Source: Vanilla planifolia (taxonomy: Eukaryota; Streptophyta; Magnoliopsida; Asparagales; Orchidaceae). Taken from it: a stretch of 64,000 nucleotides of DNA. The stretch spans positions 653,528-717,527 of the forward strand of contig JAIUJO010000158.1 in assembly GCA_023846275.1 (NCBI GenBank), in the 5' to 3' direction. Positions 24,701 to 38,983 of this stretch are shown piece by piece. Position numbers and translations under genes: made by a program. Within the stretch, counting starts at the first letter, position 1. Every line of letters starts with the position of its first letter. The notes under the pieces were generated by a model, which was given only the letters and a program-made list of their open reading frames with translations, made no database searches and was not told where the DNA came from.

Positions 24701-27700
24701 GATGATCATGGATTTTATATATTATCTTCTTAATAACATGTAATACAATATTCATGCATAATTTATCTTAACTTTTCAAATTGTTTGCATTGAACTAGGT
24801 ATAATATAAAGAATCTCTCATTTCCCTCCTATGTGAACTTTACAACATTTTTATTGAGTTTTTAAATAGTACATTAATTTATCTTATTTTAGCTTAATTA
24901 TTAATTTAATAAGTATTAAAATAAAAATTAATTATTATTTAGGCAATTTCAAATTGAAATTTCATAGTGATTCTTAATGACAATTGATCGAGATTAAACA
25001 AACATCATTGAATTCATGTCACTAAGCTCTATTAACCTAAATAGTCATTTTTTAAAATATTTTATTTTCTTAGGCATTTACATTTTTTGAGACACTTTCA
25101 TCTATTCTATTTTTTAAGAATTGAGGATATTATACTCAATCTTTTTAGTATCTTAAATGTAGGTATTTTCATACAATTCATTTTATTCTTTTAAATTTTT
25201 TTCTATGATTTGGTTATATTACTATGTAACTCTAAATATTGTTTCTTGTAAAATATAGTGAATGACCTCTATCTAATGAGGTTCAATATCAAATGAGATT
25301 GAATCTAGAAAAAGCAAACATCATTTCATGCATGTCAACGACCTATATATAAGGAAATAGTAATATTTTATGAGAGATTTTGATTCAAACAAGATTAAAT
25401 GATATAGGATGTTGTAGTTGATTCCCTTAGCATAATAGAGTGAACCTTTCTCATACAATTTGGCTCATTTCTTTAGCTCTTTTGTAACTATTTTGTTATA
25501 TTTCTACGTAACTCTATATCTTTTCTTATGTAACCTTCATATTACTTTTATTTTTTTTATTAAATTGAATAAATGTATCTTTTTAAATTTAATATATATT
25601 TACTTAGCATTAAAAAAACTTTTTTTTTGTTTGGGCTTATTTATTTTTGTAATTTTGTCAAAATTAAAATACATTCAAATAAGATTAAGCTATGATTGTT
25701 AGACTTGTCATAGTGACCTCTATTCACTTAAATATTCATTTATATACTTTTAATATTTTTTTCCTAATGTTTTTGTATGCATAAAAAGTCATTTTGATTC
25801 GTAGTTGGTTGTATGATTGAGGATGTCATGCACGATCTCATTGGAATATTGGAGTGTATCACTGTATACATTTTTCACATTTGTTGAAATATTTCATTTC
25901 AATTGGTTATTATACCACATAACTCTAATTCTACTCTCATGTGACCTTTATATCATTTTGATCTTATTATATTATATTACGCCAATTTTTCTAATTTCAT
26001 ATTTAATATATAGTAACTTTATGTTAGAAAAATATTTTTTTTACATATTAATTTTAATTAATTGTTATAATTAGAAAAGAGCTCTCAATTAGAAGAAAAA
26101 AATTTTATTGCATTTTTCTTTATGAGCTTAAACAAAATTGAGTATTCTTTTTTATTATTTCAAATATTTATTTTCAAGGATATTAGAATGCATTATAAGG
26201 CATTTTGACTTAGATAATTTATCTGTTGAGGACATTACACATAATCTCCTTAGTATTTGGAATGTAAATTTCTTATGTAACTATGTAAATCCATAAAATT
26301 GTTTCTTTTACAATGTTACTGTCTATGTAACTACAATCTCCTCTCGTGTGACATTTATATCTATACCTCCTCTCTTGTGACATTTAAAACACTTTGAATT
26401 TGATTGGCTAAACTACTTCAATTTATTTAATATCTATTATAATATTTATTTACTTAAAATTAAACAAATAGTTTAGTTTTACTTGTCATTTGTTATTTTG
26501 GTAATTCACCTTAATTCAAAAGAAGGTCTAATCAAGATGACATAAGCATCATTAGACCATTCTTGAAAAGTACAATCTAGTTAAATATGAATTTATATAT
26601 TTTGAGTTTTCTAATTTTTTAAAGTATTACCATGCTTTGTGAATCAAATTTTAGTTTATACCTGATTCGAAAATTGAGGATGTTACAATAAAACACTTTA
26701 GTAAATGGGAATGCAACCTTTTCATACAATTTATCCCATTTATTAATTTTTTTAATTAGGCTATATGTCTATGTATCTATAAATCATCTTTGGAAGGACA
26801 ATGATAATGCTTTAATTTGGTTACATTACATTGCTTCATTTATCTTTATTATATATATAGTTATCATTAAAGTAATTATTTATTATTATTTATTTTTATT
26901 TTCTTTTGCCTGATCTTAACTTGCTCCATTGAATTATTTACCCTTCAATTTATGATCTCTTAGTGTTTTTGCAAGCTTTGCATGACAGTTTGATTCATAC
27001 CAAGATTAACGATTGAGGATGTCATAATCGATCTCCTTAGTATGTTTGATTAGAAATATTATGTACAATTTAACTCATTTGTTCATATTTTATGTAATAA
27101 TTTTGACATATTATCATGAATCTCTATTTCTCTTTTCTATTTGCCATTTACATCAATTAGATTTGGTTATACTGCATTACCATAATTTCTTTCATTTATT
27201 CTTTAATATAAGTTACTTAATTTTTAGTACATCGCTTTAATTTGTCTCGACAAACATTATGAAATTAAATATTTACTCATTTCATTTTAAAATATTTTAT
27301 ATTCTAGGGTTTTCATGTACTTTATAGTGCATTTTAATTTGTAGCAAATTTGATGATGAAGAATATCATACCTTATCTCTTTAGTAACTTAGAAAACAAC
27401 TTTCTTAGACAAGTTATCTTATTTATTCAAATCCTTCTATTTGATTTATTTATATTGATTAATTAATTTTAGCTCATTTAATCTTTAATATATATATATA
27501 TATATATATATCTGTGTGTGTGTGTGTGTGTGTTAAAATTAAATTTAAAATTAATTTTCTAAACTTAGCCTTCTTTACCTTTCAATTTCACAAAAATTGC
27601 AATCAAGGTCATATCAAGACCAAAAGAATTTCGATGGACTAACTTGACAAGCTCAATCAAATGAATTTTTATTAATTTGTTTTTGATGCACTTTAGAAGC

Positions 27701-29250
27701 CATTTGTGTTCCTAGTTATTTTGGTAAACAAGTTCTTAAACTCGACCTCATTATTACCTTAGATTACAACATTAATGCACAATATATATCATTTCTTCAA
27801 ATTTTTATTTTGATTTGATTACATTACTATGTAACATAAATTTTTTTCCTATGTGATAATTACATCACTTTAAGTTTGTTGTAATACTTCAATTTATCAA
27901 ATTTAAACATTAAAATATATTTTATTGATACTAAAATAATTATAGTTTTAATTCTAGTTATTCTATTAGTAATTTGTAGTTATTCTAAATAGGTTTTCAT
28001 TTAGATGTGAAAACGTTAGTACTTTCATCTCAAAAAACTACCAAATTAAATATTCATTTTTTATATTTTTTAATACATTTTTTGTAGGGTTAATGCATAT
28101 TTTATGAAACTATTTTATTGATAAATGATAAGACAATCATTAATGTTACACACAATCTTCATAATTACATGGAATACAATTTCTCTTATAATTTATCTTA
28201 TTTCCTTTGATTTTTCTCATTAAATTGGTTACTACAAAATGAAAATTTAATAATCCTCTCATTTAACATTTACATAATTTTGATTTAGTTTTTTTGTATT
28301 GCATTAATTTATCTTATTTTAAAATTACCATGTATTTACTTCATATTAAAGCAATAATTAATTATTATTTGGGCATATTTATGTTCGAATTTTATGGAAA
28401 TTCTGAACAAAGACCAATCGAAGAAAACCAAACATCATTAAACCTTTCTTGATGAGCACTTTGTAATTAAAAATTTATTTTTGAAAAGCCATATTGTTTA
28501 AAGTTTTCACTGGGATATTTTGATTTATAACTTATTTGATGATCAATAACATTGCCCTCATTGTTTTTAGTACCTTTGAATATAGTTTTCTTGTATAATT
28601 TATTTGACTTCTTCAAATTTTTATTTCTTTTTAGTTATGTTAAAATGTAACTCCAAATCTAATCTCTTATGACCATTTCATTGGATTCATTTGCCTACGA
28701 TATATGAGCTAAATCACCTTATGCTTCTTTAATCAATAATTAAATGTATTAAAAAAGTACTTTATCATTTTGCTTGCCTAGTTTTTGGTAATTTTGTTAT
28801 AAAATCAAATGAGATTTGATAGCAATGAAAAAATTTCACTAGACCTTTCCAGTAATCTTAAACAAGGTGTTTACTTCGATATGGTTGTATTACTATTTGA
28901 CTCAAAAATCATCTTTAAAGTTACCTTTATATTGTTTTCATTTATTATATTATGTAAATTTAGATTATCTTATTTCGACATTAATATATTTTTTCATAAT
29001 TTTTAAGCAATAATTTATTATTTATTATATTTATTTAGATGTTCATTTATGCTTTTAAAAATATTTATTTTCTAAGATTTTGGAATGTTTCATAACACAT
29101 TATGCTTCATACCTGATTTAATGATCGAAGACATTCCATCCAAACTATTTAGTACGTTGTAATGTAACTTTCTATTATAATTTATCTTATTTCCTTAAAT
29201 TTCACTTTAATTTTATTTCATTATTATGAAACTACAACTCTCCTCTCATG
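18715..29250 (+). repeat. Diverged ~415-bp satellite, block 3
   Basis: About 25 copies in the same orientation. The AATTCC-type landmark recurs at about 19616, 20031 and 20440 (spacing 415 and 409). Several copies are truncated, for example between 20440 and 21133. Short frames here (25460-25702, 25817-26074, 27046-27240, 28809-29006 and others) are hydrophobic translations of the unit, not genes. The block ends near 29250 at the landmark CTCTCATG. Confidence 0.85.
27488..27532. repeat. Compound (TA)n(TG)n microsatellite
   Basis: About 12 TA repeats followed, after a C, by about 10 TG repeats. It sits where the satellite unit normally reads CTTTAATATATATTTACTTA, so the TATATA core of the unit probably seeded it. 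TG is on the plus strand, opposite in polarity to the large AC array that begins about 5 kb downstream. Confidence 0.9.
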
Positions 29251-32200
29251 CTTCATCTATAGCAATGCATGCTCCAAGAATGTTGGCTATAAAGGAGCAA
29301 AAGTTTTATATATTTCAATAACAATTATGAGATTATATTCAATTAATTATGACTATTTAGATTTTCTTTCCATGCAAAGAATTTGTGAAATCTATTTAAT
29401 AAAAAGACTATAATAGTTATTGGGATCTATGATAAAACTTTATAAAAAGAAAAGGAAACAATAGATCTTGTTAAAGTTTAACTAAAAACAAGCTAAACTC
29501 CTCAATTTAAAACTTGGAAATGGTACCATTTAGGGAGTGATGATTGAAAAGGATTATTAATAGGTAGAACACATGGTTATCCATTATTTGAAGAGTATTA
29601 GAAGAGAGAAGGCTATCCAACAGGCATGTGGTAGAATAAAAATCTCAATGTTTTTATTAGTAGAACCCCAAAGGTGCACTTGTTGCTACATATGGTGCTA
29701 ATTAGGGGTAGGATTCGATAGTCGTATAGTATACTACACTGCACTTCATTTATGTTATCAAACATAACTAGGCTCCTTCGCATGCTTCTACCATCAAACT
29801 TTAGTCTAACATCTTATTTCAAATTAATTGATTTGATTAAAGATTATCATGTCCAACCCCTTTCAAAAAAAGCCATTTATTTAAAAACATCCATGGAAGA
29901 ACACAACCAACACACCAAATGATGTGCATGGCTAGCTACATTCCATTCCACATGTCTGAATTTATAATTAGAAGTTACAAAACTCAAATCTAATCATCAC
30001 ACTAATTTTATGTTTCTCTGAATGAAAATCAACTCTCTACCATATAATTTCCTAGTATATTTAGAAACCATTTCACTTAAAGATGGCTAACATAACAACA
30101 TATATTGCTAGTTACAAAAAACTTGCAAGCTACTAGTCAAAAATGTACATGCCAACCACACAAAATCTACATGCCACAAAATCCAAGAAAAATAGCATAA
30201 TAAAATAATGAATTCCAATAAGCATCAACTCAATCCATGATAATCAATGAAAGCAATTTCTCTATCATAAATACATCATGTCCACTACAAAACAGAAATA
30301 TTATGTAGGGAACTGCTTATCATTAAGGCTGCTTCTAACGACCTACCCAACTACCTTTCTCTCCTACCATCACCACCCACACCTTCCTCCACTCCACATG
30401 TCTTGCTTCCATACCAAACACACACATTATCTCTAAGTGAACTAGACAACTTCTCGAAAGTTCATTTAATAGTAAGGTCTGGGGCAAAGAAGTTAATAAG
30501 GAACACTCAAAATATGTTTTAATTTTAAGAAGCAATCATAACCAAATAATTATTTGGCATATAATGTTATAACGTTATGAAGAAATTGAAGTATTCTATA
30601 ATGTCACACAACAAAACATCAACTTACATGGTTGACCTAAACATAAATTTGAAAAAAAAGTTTGCCATTTTATATTCATGTGCTTCTACTTCTGAAGCTT
30701 ATTGCTATTTATATGTGCCATACATGCTCCATCATTTACTAAAATGAATAGAGGCAATAAATCTTTTAATACAAATTCCAATCTTACATCACATTTGACT
30801 AAAAAATGATAGATTGAAAAGTTGACATGTACATGTGAATGGTAACAGAAGTTATTATAGTTCATGTTTTCACAAACTTGCTTCATCATATAACTATGTT
30901 GTAATAAAAAATGCTAATTTACATACTTTTCATTTTTTTTTGTTAAATACAAAGTTGTTTGTGCTTCTTATGATAGTTATGGGCATGTTTCATAAGATTT
31001 GTTAATTAGGAAACTCATCTATTTTTAAGTAAGATAAATAAGAAGGGATTCATAAAGGAACACGTGTGAAAAATATATTTTTAAAAGCAACTCAATCACA
31101 TAGTACTACTATTAAACCCATGATAGTTTTTTTCAAAAAATTAAAGCTTAGGTAGTTGTATTGGTGTTTCTCCATAATTAAGACCTATGAAGACAAGCCA
31201 TGCCTTGTTAGTTTGCATGTGACCCACTTACAAAATGTGTGTGGTCCTTATTTTTAAATTTAATGTTGTAATCTTCTTTGTAGCTTGCCTAGATTTATTT
31301 AATATCTATTTAAGAAATAGCATAGATAATATCTTTGTGTGTAGGTTGAACTTGGAGGATGAGAGTGCCATGAGTATATCTTTTATTTTCTATAATGAAT
31401 AACAAGATAGTGATGGTCTTGTACTTTAACTTTTTTTGTTGTTGTTATAAGCAATATGAATCTATTTGTGTGTCTTAAAAGTCAAGTAGACTTTGTCAAA
31501 CTAATGATGACATATAGTGAAACTACACATGCTTTTTTGGAATGATGTAAGTTATGAGTTCTAGAGAAAAATTAGAAAGTATTTAACATGGAGCTTAGTG
31601 TGATATATAATGTTTATATATGTAAAGCTTTTAGTTGATTCGTTAAAAATTAAGGACACAACTAATGGTGTGTAAAACCTTGAGATTTATTGAAAAATTA
31701 GAAGAATTTTGTGTAAGTGTTATTTAATTATTCCATCTTGTAGATGAACTTTGAAACGTAGTATTGCTTGCAACAATATAGGATTCTTTTTACAGAAAGT
31801 AACATATTTGAACCCTTCACAAGCTTATGTTATTTTTAGGTAGATTAACCATTTTGAGTGATTACAAAAGGTGACAATCTGTGTAAGAACTTAAAGGTGC
31901 ACAGGCCAAATTTTTTGGGGAGCTAACGAGTTTTTTAGTTAAATATGCCTTAGTATTTTTTTATTAAAACATTCAACAATTAGGCTTAAATAAATAATTT
32001 ATTTGGATAAAGACTAGAATGTTGTTTGATGTTTTTAGAGATATATATAGTTTTTAGCCATATTATTGTGCTGAAGTTGCAATTAAGTTATATAAGTGAA
32101 TTATCTTGCTCTTTATTATTAGAATTGATAACAAGTTGTTTGCTATTTAGGAATCATGTTTAGTTCTTAGAATTTATAGATGCATATCCATGGTTCTTCT

Positions 32201-32503
32201 ATATATCATTTTACCTTTTTGAACATAAATGGGGAAGAAGTCTTCGTAAGTATCTTTAATCTTATCACCTTGTTTTATGTTAAGTTTTTATAAGAATTAT
32301 CAAAAAAATAAATAAAGAGAGCAACAAAGTTCAAAATCATTCGTGTTATTAAACTAAACAGGGATAGAATGAGTAATATTAAATTTGTAATGATATAATT
32401 GTAGCCTTGGTTGCTTAAAGAAAAATTATGCACAAATATTATCATTTGAGGACTGTTGTTTGAATATTTTACTATTATTCTATCATTTGTTGCATAGTAG
32501 AAT

Positions 32504-32536
32504 GGGGGAGAGATATGTATGAAAGAACGAAATTCA
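32504..32536 (+). repeat. 33-bp direct repeat, copy 1
   Basis: The sequence begins GGGGGAGAGATATGTATGAA and ends AACGAAATTCA. It recurs identically at 32584-32616, an offset of exactly 80 bp. A purine run (GGGGGAGAGA) begins it. This resembles a polypurine tract of an LTR element, but the rest of such an element is not recognised. Confidence 0.9.
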
Positions 32537-32583
32537 TTGCATTCCAAATTTGTGGCATAATTATATGAACTTCATATATTAAG

Positions 32584-32616
32584 GGGGGAGAGATATGTAT
32601 GAAAGAACGAAATTCA
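32584..32616 (+). repeat. 33-bp direct repeat, copy 2, at AC-array edge
   Basis: Identical to 32504-32536. Its last bases (AATTCA) run directly into CACACA, the first bases of the AC-rich array, so the array begins exactly where this copy ends. Copy 1 continues instead into ordinary sequence (TTGCATTCC). Confidence 0.9.
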
Positions 32617-35600
32617 CACACCCTCATGTACACATATAAGCACACACACACACGTGCAAATATGCACACAAATGCAAACAAATTCACACAAACATAAACA
32701 CTCACTTCCACACACACAAGCAAGCTCAAACACACCCACTTACATGAACATGTGCAGTCGTGTAGAAAAATACACCCCAACACATATACACATGCACACA
32801 CACAGATGCACATGCCAAAGCACACACACTTACACGAAGAAATAGGAACACAACTATGCAAACACACATGCACAAACATGTACATACTCGCACACACATG
32901 TACATGCTTGCACACAAACATGCATTCACAATTATAAATGCACACTCAAGCACTAATACATATTTAAACACACATGCACATACATGACACAAACAAATAC
33001 AAAAGCATGTACATGTGCATACACACCCACACACACAAGCACATGTTGATATACACACACACACAAACACATGTAGCTACACACACTCAAATATGCATAC
33101 CCAAACAAACAAATAGGAACATTCACAAAGACATGCACAAATACACAAACACACAAACAAGCACGCACACAAAAATCTATAGAAGCATACACACACATGC
33201 ATACATAGATAGACTCACACACATAGACACACATACTCATACATAGAGATAAGAGAAACAACATAGATGCTCATACATGAATGTGCTCATATGCACATGC
33301 ACACACACAAATATACATGCACACACAAGCACACATTTGCATGCACATTTGCATGCACACGTGCACACACCTGCACACACTTACAAATATACAAGAGCCC
33401 ACACACACATCGACAAATGCATAAACAAACACATATGAACAAACATGAGCACACACATGTATACATGCACATACATACACATATATCTACATAAGCACAC
33501 ACACATAAACAAAATTACAAGCATGCAAACAAACATACATGTACACACTTAGACACACATTTTACATGCACACATGCTCATGTGCACACACAAGAACGAA
33601 AACAAAACACACAAACAGACATGCAAATGCATGCACGGATACTTGTATGTACCCAACATAGTAATGGACATGCACAAACACATACACACACTAGCACCAA
33701 CACAAAAAGATTTATGGACATGCACACATACACACATGTGTTAGTGTAGATACATGCACACACACATATGCACATGCACACATACACATACATGCACACT
33801 TTCACACAAACACACACAATGCACATCTACACTCACTTGCATATGTGCATGAGTACACATGCACTCACACATACATGTTTATGGACGTGTGGACAACCTA
33901 CATAAACATGCATGCATATACCCACATGTACACACACACACATACATGTGCTCATACACATGCACAAGCATACAAACACACCTATGCACTCATATCAACA
34001 CTTGCACACACATATATACCCAAATGCACACATACAAATAAGAAAGGCAAACATGCACATACAACCATTCACACACACAAACAAGGCACATGCACATGCA
34101 AACACACCCACATAGGTAGAAACACATCCACGCATGTGGAATCACACACGCACATCGTTGCAGACACACACAAAGGCATACATTATGTGCCATCAAATAA
34201 ACAATCACATATGTATACACACAAATGAATACATTCAAACACACAAAACAACTCATGCACACATGCACATGCATATACACACACCATGCACACACATGCA
34301 TGCCTACTCATGTGCACACAAAGACACATGCAGAAATAGTCACTATGAAAAACACAAATACACATGCATAAGAACATGCCCACACACACATGCTCACATG
34401 CACATGCACACACACATGTACTCAAAGCCACATACACACGAATGCACACATGCACACACACTTGAACACACATATGCACACATAGACACATATGAACACT
34501 CATACATATATCAACATGCAGATGCATTCACATATGTGTGTGCTTTCATGCATGCATATGTGTGAATGTACACACATGCAGACATGCACAAATGCACAGA
34601 TACATGCGACAAAAAGTACAGCCTCATATAAAATTCATCCACAAACACACTTGATCGCATGCATATACACACATAAGCCCATATACACACACAAGTACAC
34701 ACATACACATATACATTCTTACACACATACACATGCATGTAGATACATAGCTATATATAGATGTACACACACATATGTGCATAGTCACACATGCATATGC
34801 ATCCAACACCCACACTCATGCACCCACATGCATAAACTACATGCACACTCATAAACAGTGGAACATACAAACACATGTATGCAAATGCACACATACAAAC
34901 ACATACAAGCATAAACATACATACACATACATAGGCATACAAGCACATGCACTCACATACACACACCCACACAATTATGCAGAGCCCACAACACACATGA
35001 CCTAGCTTATGCATGTACATATACACACACACACTTACTAACATATGCACACATGTACACACACAAATACTAACACAAACAAAAGGAATTGAACATGTAC
35101 TCACAAGAACACACGTATGCACCCACACATACACAAGGACACATAAGCACACTCATGCACACATACACACACATGCACACATACACACACACTCAGTTAC
35201 CCACAAAAACATGCACACAGATGCACACAAACACACACACACTTGTGCACTTGCCCACACCTGCACATAAACATGCACAGACACACACATGCATCCACAA
35301 TCAAATTCACACACACACGCCCACACATGCATAAGTGCACAAAAACAAATACATAAAGGCACACACATAAGTACAGAAAAACACACAAACACACATGTGC
35401 ATACATGCATGCACACACATATGCATCCACACAAATATAACCACACTCACACACAAAGACAATCAAGCTTACACACATTTTCAGATGCATAAGGACACAT
35501 TAACACATGCACACATAGACATACATACACTCACAAATACATGAACAAGTGCACACATACGCACACACATATATAATTACACAAGCATGTGCATGCATGT

Positions 35601-38600
35601 GCAAACATGCATATCCTCACAAACAAACACAAACATGCATCCAAACACACTGATGCACACATCTATACACAAAAAATGCACATATGCACTCACACACATG
35701 ACACACATGTGCACACAAACATACACACATGCACGCACAAACACACGTACACACATATACAATTGCAAACATGCACACATACATATACACACATAAAAAC
35801 CTGACTTGGACACTCACACATACACACGAACATGCACACACACACATACACATAGAGATATAAACACTCATAGATATACACATGTGCATAGATACACCAC
35901 AAACACACAAATACTTATGCACATGCATTGGCACATACACACACACACAGGTTCACACATGTGCACACATGTACAAAAACATGTACTGAATCCCCATGCA
36001 CACACACATGCATGTAGACATGCACACAAACAACCACAAGCACACATACAAACATGCTAAGACACATACATGCATAGACAAACAAGCACATACATGATCA
36101 TACACACACATGCATGCATACAAAGACACACAGATACATACGCATGCACATACACATGCACACACATTCATGAGCACACATGGATATGAACACACTCATG
36201 CACATGCATACACATGCACATATGCACTCACACATGCCCACACATGCATGCTCACACACATACATGCACACATACACCCACATATGCATATGTGTGATTA
36301 TAGACAAAAATATAAAGATACTCACAAGCACACATGCACACACATACACATAAGTACACACACTTAAACAAGCACACACATGAACACTCACACTTGTACT
36401 TGCACAAACACACATGTGTACATGTGCAATCATGCACATACACATGCATATACCCTTGCATGCTTGCATGTAGACACTCCTCAAAACACACAAGTGCACA
36501 AATACCTAAACACAAAGATGCATACATGCATGGTTCACACACAAAAAACCTATGAATGGTTAACACATGCATACATGCATGGTTAACACATGCACACGCA
36601 CACACATATACACATGCACATACATGACGAGTACACACACACATGTACTCAATGCACGTGTATAGCTAGCTACACATATAGATGGATAAACACATACACA
36701 TACTTATATGCACTGAGACACACGCCTACACTAACACACAGACACATAGAAACACACATGCATATGCATACATAGTTGCTCAGACACATACGTGCTCACA
36801 GACATGCATACAAACATAACCAAGTATAGAAACTTGCACACATGCACAAACACATAGACACGCTCACTCACTCATACACACACCTACTAGCACACCTTCT
36901 CATATGCACACACTCACACAAAGCACACATATGTCCATTCATGTACATATAAACGTACACACACACATGCACTCACACTTGCACACACACGCACACATAT
37001 ATACACACACATACACATATGCAAACACACACTTAAAAACATACACACATGGATGCATGCACATATGCACATGAATGAATGTGAACAAGCACACATGCAT
37101 GCTGTAATACACACAAACAAGTACACATACACAAGATCACTCACATAATGCACACGCACCCATAAAGATCCACACCAACATACTCTAAAATACACACACA
37201 CACATAGAAGCACACAAAGACACACACACATGCACTTGCATCCACATGTAAACACACACATACCAACAAAAACATACACACAAACACACACAAGTACATG
37301 TATGTACACACATACATATACACATTGAAAACTTGTGCGCTCACACACTCTCGTGTAAACAAGCATAGATGGACATGTAGGCACATGCATGTAGACACTC
37401 ACACAGACTTGATCATGTGCACACTTACACACCCACATGGACACACATGCACACACATATGCAAACACACATAATGATACATGTACACATGCACATATGT
37501 GCACACATGATGACAAACATGGGCATGCATACACATGTGCATAAACACACACACACCCACCTATACACACACATGCACACACCCATGCACTCACACACAT
37601 GCACACACAAATATGCACATACACACATGCTTACAAACATGAATACACACAGACACAAACATGCATATTTAAACATGCTCATGCACACAAGTAAGAACTT
37701 ATAAACATGCAAACATATGCACCCACACAAACACATGCATACAAACACACACACATGAAAACCCTCATGCAGAAAAACATGTACACATGTGTACCTATAC
37801 ACAGATGCATATGCATAGACACACACAAACACACACGCCTACTAACACACATATGCATGCATGCACCTAGATGTCCACACACATGCACAAATGTAAATGC
37901 ATACACACACATGCATACACAGCACACACGTATGCATGTAAACACGAATACGTGTGTGCACATATACACACATGCATGCATGCACAAACATGCACACATA
38001 TGCACCCATAAATACACTCACACATAAACATATACATGCACACGCACGCAATGCACTTGCACAAAAAAGCACACATAATCGTGCAGACAAGCCCAAGAGC
38101 ACACAAACACACACATGCAAGTATAGAGGAACACACACATGCACAAGCATGCACACACACTAGCACAAGCACTTTCACATAAACAAACACACTTGCACAC
38201 ACATGCACACAAAGATGTACATATACTAAAGTAGACACTTCCACATACACATGAACACACACAGACACTCATACACAAATAAGCACATAGCCACACAAAG
38301 ACAAACACAACTTAGCACACACAAAAACATATGTTCATACACACACACACAGCTAAACATGTACATGCACATGGCCACACACACACACATGCATGTAACC
38401 ACACATCTACACACACATGTACCAATAAACACACACATGCATCTGCACACAGATGAATATATGAGCACACGCACAAGCACACCCAAGCACGAACAGACAC
38501 ATGCGAACACACTTACACTCATTCACATAATAATGCACATATATGCAGGCACATGCACACACTTAGGCACACACACATACATACACACACACATGTATGC

Positions 38601-38983
38601 ACACACACACACACACACACACATGGATGCACAACACACATAACTGCATAAAAATACATGTGCAAACACACACACATGAATACAAGAACAAACAAGCAGA
38701 CACTCAGGCATGCAAGTAAGTACATACACACTCACACACATACATGCAAACATGCACACACACGAACACACAAACCCACACAAATGTGCACACATGCTCA
38801 CCTTCATGCACAAACACACAAGCACATGCACACCTGCACGTACTCAGGACTATGCACACACATACACATGCTTGCACATAAAAATACATAAATAAAAGCA
38901 CACATGCACAATAACACCCACACACATGCATGTATGCACCCACACGTCCCACACTCACGCACACATGCACACACACACACATG
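32617..38983 (+). repeat. 6.4-kb degenerate AC-rich array with CATGCA words
   Basis: Almost the whole stretch is made of ACACA runs broken by ATGCA, ATGTG, CATAC and similar steps on the plus strand. G is scarce and mostly follows T. CATGCA occurs repeatedly (four times in 34261-34320 alone). Alternating purine-pyrimidine sequence predominates. There is no fixed longer period that I can see, and pure (CA)n runs are short (for example near 38603-38622). It carries dozens of long overlapping frames on both strands, the longest at 36914-37624 minus (236 codons). They are His/Thr-rich on the plus strand and Cys/Val-rich on the minus strand, as any reading of such DNA would be. They lack domain structure and are not annotated as genes. 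The left edge abuts a 33-bp direct repeat and the right edge abuts satellite at GGTTTGCAAGATAG. Confidence 0.95.
36520..36584 (+). repeat. Local 49-bp duplication inside the AC array
   Basis: The word GCATACATGCATGGTT occurs at 36520-36535 and again at 36569-36584. It is one of the few recognisable longer repeats in the array and shows local duplication of short segments. Confidence 0.7.

Larger units (their letters stand above)
29251..32616. other. Unrecognised 3.3-kb sequence before the AC array
   Basis: The satellite stops at about 29250. What follows is AT-rich but less so, and is not periodic. I find no reading frame of note: minus-strand frames 30335-30535 and 30686-30889 are short and unlike any family I know. 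The segment ends in a 33-bp direct repeat next to the AC array. It may be one or more transposon remnants. No LTR pair or terminal inverted repeat was seen by eye. Confidence 0.45.

Noticed and set aside
29251..32616. LTR retrotransposon body upstream of the purine-rich 33-bp repeat.
   Set aside because: I looked for protease, integrase or RT motifs on both strands and saw none; no LTR pair was found. Only the purine run suggests it.
32617..38983. Possible CRISPR array or telomeric/subtelomeric repeat.
   Set aside because: There is no regular repeat-spacer structure and no TTTAGGG or similar telomere unit; the tract is irregular AC-rich simple sequence in eukaryotic DNA.
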